From the NCBI GenBank assembly GCA_003427395.1, contig BFEA01000357.1, forward strand, positions 32,331 to 96,330: a DNA stretch of 64,000 nucleotides, read 5' to 3'. Both the position numbers and the translations under genes were made by a program. Within the stretch, counting starts at the first letter, position 1. Each line of letters starts with the position of its first letter. Of this stretch, positions 58,151-64,000 are shown piece after piece. Under the pieces are notes generated by a model. The model was not told the DNA's origin. It was given only the letters and a program-made list of their open reading frames with translations, and made no database searches. The DNA comes from Chara braunii (Eukaryota > Streptophyta > Charophyceae > Charales > Characeae).

Positions 58151-61100
58151 CATAGCCTGCATGGACGAGCAAGTATGTGAAAAGGCCTAAAAAAACTTCC
58201 AGATAGAAGTAATTGCAAGCGCAAGTAAGGATACAACTTTAAGTTACTCTCCCAGTTTCCTTGTTGATAATGACTCTCTTGCGATAGCTCGAACAATAGT
58301 TAGTTATTTTTTCTGTTATCTTGGGCAAAACCCCTACTCAAAGAGGATTAGCCTGAGTAGTAGCAGGACATAACTAAGAAGATGACAATTACTCTAACGA
58401 GATAATACTTAATACGTGACACTTGTGATAGCTCATTTCCTTGTCCTAGCAGGGGTCAACGACTTTAAACAGCGAGAAGCATCTGACTTTGTCAACAAGG
58501 CTTCCTTCAAGGGACACTTATGTTCTACCAGTTAGTAGCTTTGACCCATGAAGGGTTTACCATGGCAGCGATAGGGTGCAAAGCTCACCCCCTGGCCCGA
58601 GTTTGATTTTTCTTAGGGAACTAATGCCAGTTTATTACATCAAGCATATGCAAATCTCTTTACTATCCAATTAAAGATATTCCGAAGACGAAGGTTTCGC
58701 AGTTGGAAACAATAGTAAACAATGAAAGGAGGTTCCTCTTTGCTTTCAATCAAATCCCCAAAGTCCTCACACACAATCTATATCCAGCTTTGTGGAATCA
58801 CTCGTTCATACATAACTTTAAAATTTATTGTTTCTCTGTATTAGAAGATTGTGCGAGTAAAAAAAAAAAAAAAAAAAAAGGAAAAAGAAAAAATTTGCAA
58901 CTCGCTCTATGCTCGGGCGCCTATAGCGATCATTCGGTGATACACGCTTATCCCCCTCAAACATACCTCGGAGAAATAACTATTTTTTTCCAGTGCGCAC
59001 CATTAGGGTATTATTACAGTACAATCACTTTACTAATGCAGTTGTATGCACCTTTCCCCTATTTTCCATAACTGACTTGCTACCTCGCAGTACTCTCAAA
59101 AGTCTAGTCCCTTCACGATATCTATGAGCAATCGATTGAATAGACAACGATGATCATAACGAGTATGCAATGGGCATACGACTCTCTCATGAACTCTTTA
59201 GCAAGACGCACTGATAGGTGCAGAATAATGGTTGATGTCAACTCCAACAAAAAAAATGGGTTTATCATGAACATCTTCAGTGTAGTCCGACTTCTACATT
59301 TTTAGAGCTTGTATCACTCGTACCCCGTGCATCTGCATTACCCTCTCCACATTGTCTACATTCACATCAAGATTTTAACATGACATCAACAGAGAAGTTG
59401 ACACATAGCATGATAACCAAAGAGTCTGACTTTCCTCCGTCTTCAACATGGAGTTTGTCTTCCGCCCTCATCTGCGTCCTGTAATCAGTGTGAAAGGTGT
59501 AACGTCAACCACGTCATCCTTGCATTTCAGTTCTCACATGTCTGATTTCCTTTAGACCCTATCCATCACTTGTATCCTACACGTACCTCACACTCTCACC
59601 CTCTCGCAACTTGCAGGTCACTCGCACAACCCACTAGTGATGTCAACCTCACAAAGTGCGTCAGTCTCTTTCATTTGCTAGCTTTGATACTCAATCATGG
59701 AAATGTCTTCCCTACAAGTACCAGGTCAAGCCGTAGCGGAAATTGGGTTATGAAAACAATAGCTGTCGTGAGACACACATCCCAAGTAAGCTACAGATGA
59801 CAACAACTAGCAGATGGCATCAACAAATGAGAAGACGCATTGTTCTTTCTTGAGCATCTGACTTCACAGCATATCCTCTCTCTTCCTCTCTCCCCATCGT
59901 GACCGAGAGCCAGATATGGCAAACGATTAGTGAGCGATGAACGAGGGCGAAGCAATGCCAGAGTATAGCATCTCTGTGAAGTAAAGGAAACACCTCATGA
60001 GAATTGGCCTTCGTTAGCAGCATGATGGCCTCGACCAGAAGGTTGACGTCAATCGAATCTTCCCTTCGTGGGTCGTCTAGCGTTCATCCCCTGGAAGTTG
60101 CCAACAATCGGCATCGACTCTCCTCTTCAGTGATTGCTCCACTTGGACCAGAATGCACGTCGCCAGCGCGGATGGTCAGATCTCTTTTCCTTTTGCAGCC
60201 CGTAGTGATCTCGTACACTTTTGACACTCACTCGTTTCTCTCGTACCGTTTCATACATTTATGCCCCCCATTGACTTTTGCCATAAAAGCATTGTCCTCC
60301 CTCATACATTTTACAAAATCGACTTTGTCGGCTAATACCCAAGGCCTGGTCTTCCTGTTCCCTTCGCCAAGGGGCAATGACACTTATCTACCCTCTTCCC
60401 AGGCGGACATGTTAGTGTCCACATGTTGCACCACATGGGTGTCCGCACGACTCCATGATCTCCTTACCGTCGTATGCTTCGACCACTCGTTGGGTAAAAG
60501 GAACCAAGGATCTCGGGAGGGGCGGGGAGGAGGGCACAAAAATGCTTCGCATTGCAAGATACAGGAGACTTGTCATCCACCTGACCTTGCCGATTCCTAA
60601 GAAAATTGTCGCCCGTCGTTGTTGTGCGGCCTCATGCTGGACATGCCCTCGCCAAACACATGATGGTCAGTCGCCCTTATTCCATACTTTGACTGATGCA
60701 ACTCTGACACATTGGGAATGTGATCCATGGGCGTAAAGGACATACAAGTGCGTTCATGCCCACTCTACATGTGTTTCCTCACTCCGTCGATCAACGTTGA
60801 GGAAGACAAGGAAGCAGGCAAGACATGTGGCACATTGGGCGATTGTTGTTGTGGAATGCCCGTCGGCATCTCTAGGCTGCTGAAGTGAATGTGCGCACCT
60901 TGAGGGGCGCACTCCGCACAACGACGAACTGATTGAAATGTCATTGTCAGAGAATTTGGTGAATCAATGGATGGTTCCTTACCTCGTGGTCGAGGCGCTA
61001 GACGAGGGAGCCTATATGATAGTCGAGTTAGACAAATCTAGGTGGAGAGATCCAAAAGTAGGGGTTAGGCTAAAACTGTTTAGGCCGCGATAAACTTCGA

Positions 61101-61945
61101 TTCTTAGACCATCACTAACATACCCTACAGGAAAGGAAAATGGCAAGATAATGCATAGGACATCACCAACGCGATTTGAGGTAGGGGAGAGTTCAAGGAA
61201 AAGAAAGAGGGTGGTGAATAATAAAGTAAAATGATTGACACTGGGGAAGAAGAGGAAGTGGTCATTCGTTCTTAGGAGAGCTTGGCGTAGCGTCCGTATC
61301 AGTTGAGGGTCCACAACACAACCGCCTTCATCATTACGGGGTCAGCGTCCTCGAACTGCTCCTCACACATTACCCAGATGACCAAGGCGCATGGCCAGTG
61401 ATCGACATTCTCTTAGTCCTATGATCTCTAGATGAGAGTCCAAAAGAATGACGACCAAGAGTAGATGTAGATGACATGTAAGGTTCATCCCTTTGAGACT
61501 TGTGCGTATTCTTTCGGCTGGTATTTGAAAGCCTCGATGTGGCCGCTAAGAAAAGGGCAGGGCTACTGTCGGGCGACCAAAGTCAGTGGGTCACATGAAT
61601 CTTAGATATTTAGGGATTGGTGTCGACGGACACCATTCGTTTTAGGTTTTCCTTTGTCTAACGCATGGCCGAAAATTAGGGTGTTCAAGCTCGACCTATT
61701 TTTCCTCTTATCTTATTGTCGACAATAACCCTATTTTTTGAACTGGTGGTGATATTTATTTATATACCCGTGATAACCCATATTCTATCATATTTTACCC
61801 TTATTTTATTTTTTTGTGGGTTCTTGACTCGAGACGTGTGTGCTTGCTTTCCCGCGGATAGTTTTGTTCGGCAAAGTAGGTCAAAATTTTGATTGTTTAT
61901 TTTAAGGAATCCGCAGGAAGACACTATGCGAGGTCAGCCCACTGA
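58151..61945. other. No gene recognised
   Basis: Short frames only. The longest (198 codons, 60,004-60,600 plus) has no domain and a composition typical of antisense to a decayed gene, but I cannot name one. An A run lies at 58,860-58,879. Confidence 0.35.
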
Positions 61946-61949
61946 TTTC

Positions 61950-62005
61950 GAGAGCTTTGTTGGAGCCCAGACAGGGTTTTTGAGGCAGGGAGCACTCAGA
62001 TTGTG
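61950..62005 (+). repeat. Diverged copy of the GAGCTCTGCC structured repeat
   Basis: GAGAGCTTTG, GGAGCCCAGACAGGG, TTTTTGAGGCAGGGAGCACTCAG line up in order with 63,090-63,140. Confidence 0.4.
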
Positions 62006-62214
62006 TTTACACTTGTGATCCCGTAGTCCCTTAATTCTAATATCTTCTATTTTTGACTGAGAATATGATCGAATTTCTCTACTTTTAATTTTTTTTTTTT
62101 TTTTTTAATCTTTATTTCATGATCCATTATGAAGTGAGGAAAAAAATATATGTGTAAAAGTCAAACATTGTATCGATTTAAACTAAAAAAAAAGAAAAAA
62201 CGGAAGGCGGGAGG

Positions 62215-62580
62215 AAGGTATTTTGCTTGTGTTTGATCGGGTCCACAAAAGGCTGGATCACTCAACTTCACTCTGAGTTGAGTGATCCGGTGTCATGTTT
62301 TATTTTTATTTGTTGGGCTAAATGCATGCCCTTTACAGACTGGGCCTATCCTAAGTTTGAGGGTGCAGTCACTTGTTTCTTTTAGGGGTTTCATGAGGAA
62401 GGTGTTTTGCTTGTGTTTAATCAGGTCAACCAAGTGCTGGATAACTCAACTTTACTCTAATTTGAGTGATCAAGTGTCATGTTTTGTTTTTATTTACCAA
62501 GTGAAATGCATGACCTTTAGAGACTGGGCCTATCCTAAGTTTGACGATGCAGTCACTAGTTTCTTTTAGGGTTTTCGAAC
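62215..62580 (+). repeat. Tandem duplication, about 182-base unit, with a strong hairpin
   Basis: GGTGTTTTGCTTGTGTTTAA/GA starts the second copy at about 62,400, and its partner (GGTATTTTGCTTGTGTTTGA) lies near 62,217. The first copy has a perfect 13-base stem GGATCACTCAACT/AGTTGAGTGATCC (62,255-62,288); in the second it is decayed. Each copy ends with a unit of the hairpin family listed next. Confidence 0.85.
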
Positions 62581-63058
62581 ATGAGGAGGACCGTCTTAAG
62601 TTGCAAGGCTCAGATTCGTGATTTTTTTTTTTTTTGATGAAACATAACTAGGACATTCTAAGTTGCATGAACTAAGTTCTATGTGTTTTCTTCTAATGAG
62701 GGGGATAAAGGCATGAGACTAAGTGTACCACCAAGTTGGGGCGGTCTAGTCATAAGCTATGAATTTAATGGTGAACCAAAGTATAAAAATTGATATATAT
62801 ATTAGACACATTTAAATCATCCGACAGACTGGGCACCCTAATTTGGGAGGTTTATGGTAGAACAAGAAGGGAAGAAGAGCAAATTTACAATATAATGTGA
62901 AGGTAACGTGGAGAGACTGAACATACCCCATAGTTGGGGCGGTTCAACCCTATGTCCGTGATAATATAGAAAGAAGGAGATTTAGTATAAATATTTTTTA
63001 TTAAATAGAATTAAGGCAAAAAATTAAATGTCTCCCTAAGTTGGGTAAGTCTAATCAT
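62336..63058 (+). repeat. Second interspersed hairpin family, 6-7 units
   Basis: Units near 62,336, 62,519, 62,650 (weak), 62,716, 62,824, 62,914 and 63,029. The type unit is GACTGGGCCTATCCTAAG then TTTGAGGGTGCAGTC, where GACT/AGTC, GC/GC and ATCCT/AGGGT pair. Other units pair TACCCC/GGGGCGGT or ACC..CC/GG..GGT around an (A/T)AGTT loop. Spacing is irregular, 90-185 bases. Confidence 0.7.
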
Positions 63059-63074
63059 CTGCATGGAAGAAAGA

Positions 63075-63150
63075 TTAGTGACAGGGCGATTGCGGGAGCT
63101 CTGCCGGGGTTCAGGCGGAACTCTGGAGGCAGAGAACAATCAGGTACACA
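63075..63150 (+). repeat. Structured dispersed repeat (GAGCTCTGCC family), copy 2
   Basis: GGGCGATTGCGGGAGCTC, TGCCGGGGTTCAGGCGGAAC and TCTGGAGGCAGAGAAC match 41,793-41,865. CTCTGCC/GGCAGAG is a perfect stem enclosing GTTC/GAAC. Confidence 0.7.
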
Positions 63151-63730
63151 CACTCCAACCTAAAAACCTAGACCCCAAACCCTAAAACCTATAACATCAA
63201 TAATACTAATAAATAAGACCACTTTGAGCAAGGGGTCCTTCAGGGCTGAGTCCGAGGACTGAAGGGCAAACAACAACGTCTGAGTAAGAGGAAGAAAGCA
63301 TTATCTGACCGGGTGTGTCTAATTAGTGATGGTATCCATGACGAAAACGAGAAGTGTCATGTCACTGTCTTGCTACGTGTGTGTTTCTTGAGATATGAAA
63401 GGCGAAAGAAAAGAGGGGATGGACCTCTGACAATCTTCCCTCGCTTATACGTCACCTGACCATGAGATAAAGAGGTGGGGATCATGAGTGTACTATTGAG
63501 TTTGTGAGTGACATGACCAGATTTTGAGATGATGAATTGCCTCAACCAACCTTTATCCTATGACTAACCTATACCTACGTACTCTTAAAAGTCCATACTA
63601 ACTCAGCCGAGGATCAGGCGGACGAATTTTAGACATAAAGTGCAAGTCCCGTGTGACCCACCTACATGGTCCTAAAGACTTCCGGATGGTCCAGGCTAGG
63701 ACTGTGCGTCAAAAATACTATTATGTAGTA

Positions 63731-64000
63731 GGCGATAAGAGAAGCGAGGCTCTAAGAGGCGTTCCTTATCGCCATATTAACATATATACTAGGTGGTAAG
63801 AGAAGCGAGGCTCCGGGAAACCTGCCTTACCACCATGCTATTATATACTAGGCGATGAGAGAAACGAGGCTCTACGAGGCCTGCCTTATCGCCATATTGA
63901 CATATGTACTACGTGGTAAGAGAAGCGAGGCTCCGGTAAACCTGCCTTACCACCATACTATTATATACTAGGCGATAAGAGAAGCGAGGCTCTAAGAAGC
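63731..64000 (+). repeat. Alternating dimeric hairpin satellite, continues past the window
   Basis: Units of 59-61 bases. Type A (63,731, 63,851, 63,971) has the stem GGCGATAAG/CTTATCGCC; type B (63,792, 63,912) has GGTGGTAAG/CTTACCACC. The dimer period is 120 bases. All share AGAGAAGCGAGGCTC in the loop and CTATTATATACTA or CATATATAC-like linkers. Single mismatches are in the third unit (GGCGATGAG) and fourth (CGTGGTAAG). The fifth unit is cut by the window end. Confidence 0.95.

Noticed and set aside
60004-60600. 198-residue host gene
   Set aside because: No domain, no supporting flanks, and overlapping frames of similar length; I could not support it.

Overview
The window looks like repeat-dominated nuclear DNA of a eukaryote of the green lineage. 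A streptophyte alga such as Chara is my best guess. The evidence is a plant-type L1 LINE whose ORF1 carries a zinc knuckle, a Penelope-like retroelement with an N-terminal GIY-YIG nuclease (a type I recall from green algae, spike mosses, slime molds and invertebrates), a nuclear piece of a mitochondrial genome carrying nad9 and atp1, and very many microsatellites. The organism call is inference. I found no convincing intact host protein-coding gene. Almost everything supported is mobile-element or repeat DNA, and two assembly gaps are present (1362-2095 and 17627-17726).

Layout, left: 1-2095 holds dispersed repeats and a gap. 2140-8400 is a minus-strand L1-like LINE (ORF1 and ORF2 overlap by 14 bases; both broken). 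8795-9445 is a large palindromic non-autonomous element. 9.5-17.6 kb is a mosaic of small dispersed repeats (tRNA-like pieces, a foldback element at 14.14-14.50 kb, tandem repeats, CT/GT/CA tracts). 19.4-21.1 kb is a T-rich minisatellite with about 18 units, and 22.01-22.75 kb is a 371-base direct duplication with a hairpin.

Layout, middle: 24-34 kb is an AT-rich, badly decayed Ty3/gypsy element on the minus strand (gag, zinc knuckle, protease, RT with YIDD, RNase H, integrase with GPY module). Its pol is split by a minisatellite whose units flip strand. 36-43.5 kb holds microsatellites, a terminal-inverted-repeat element inside an ATT tract, and a dispersed module that carries its own CA tract. 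43.16-45.44 kb contains about 17 short imperfect hairpins with compensatory stem changes, in an irregularly spaced cluster.

Layout, right: 49,883-55,991 is the most interesting object, a nearly complete Penelope-like element with pseudo-LTRs, a gag-like zinc-knuckle ORF1, a GIY-YIG nuclease followed by a CxC linker and reverse transcriptase, and a hammerhead-ribozyme-like motif in each pseudo-LTR. It sits in an ATTG microsatellite. Beyond it, a composite simple repeat (ATTG tract, G/C box, CA tract) occurs twice on each side of the mitochondrial insert (56.5-57.4 kb). 58.2-61.9 kb shows nothing I recognise. 62.2-64.0 kb contains two further hairpin families; the last is an alternating dimeric satellite whose two unit types have different but fully paired stems.

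Functionally, the pieces work together only inside single elements: ORF1 plus nuclease/RT plus ribozyme in the Penelope-like element, ORF1 plus ORF2 in the LINE, gag-pol in the gypsy element.
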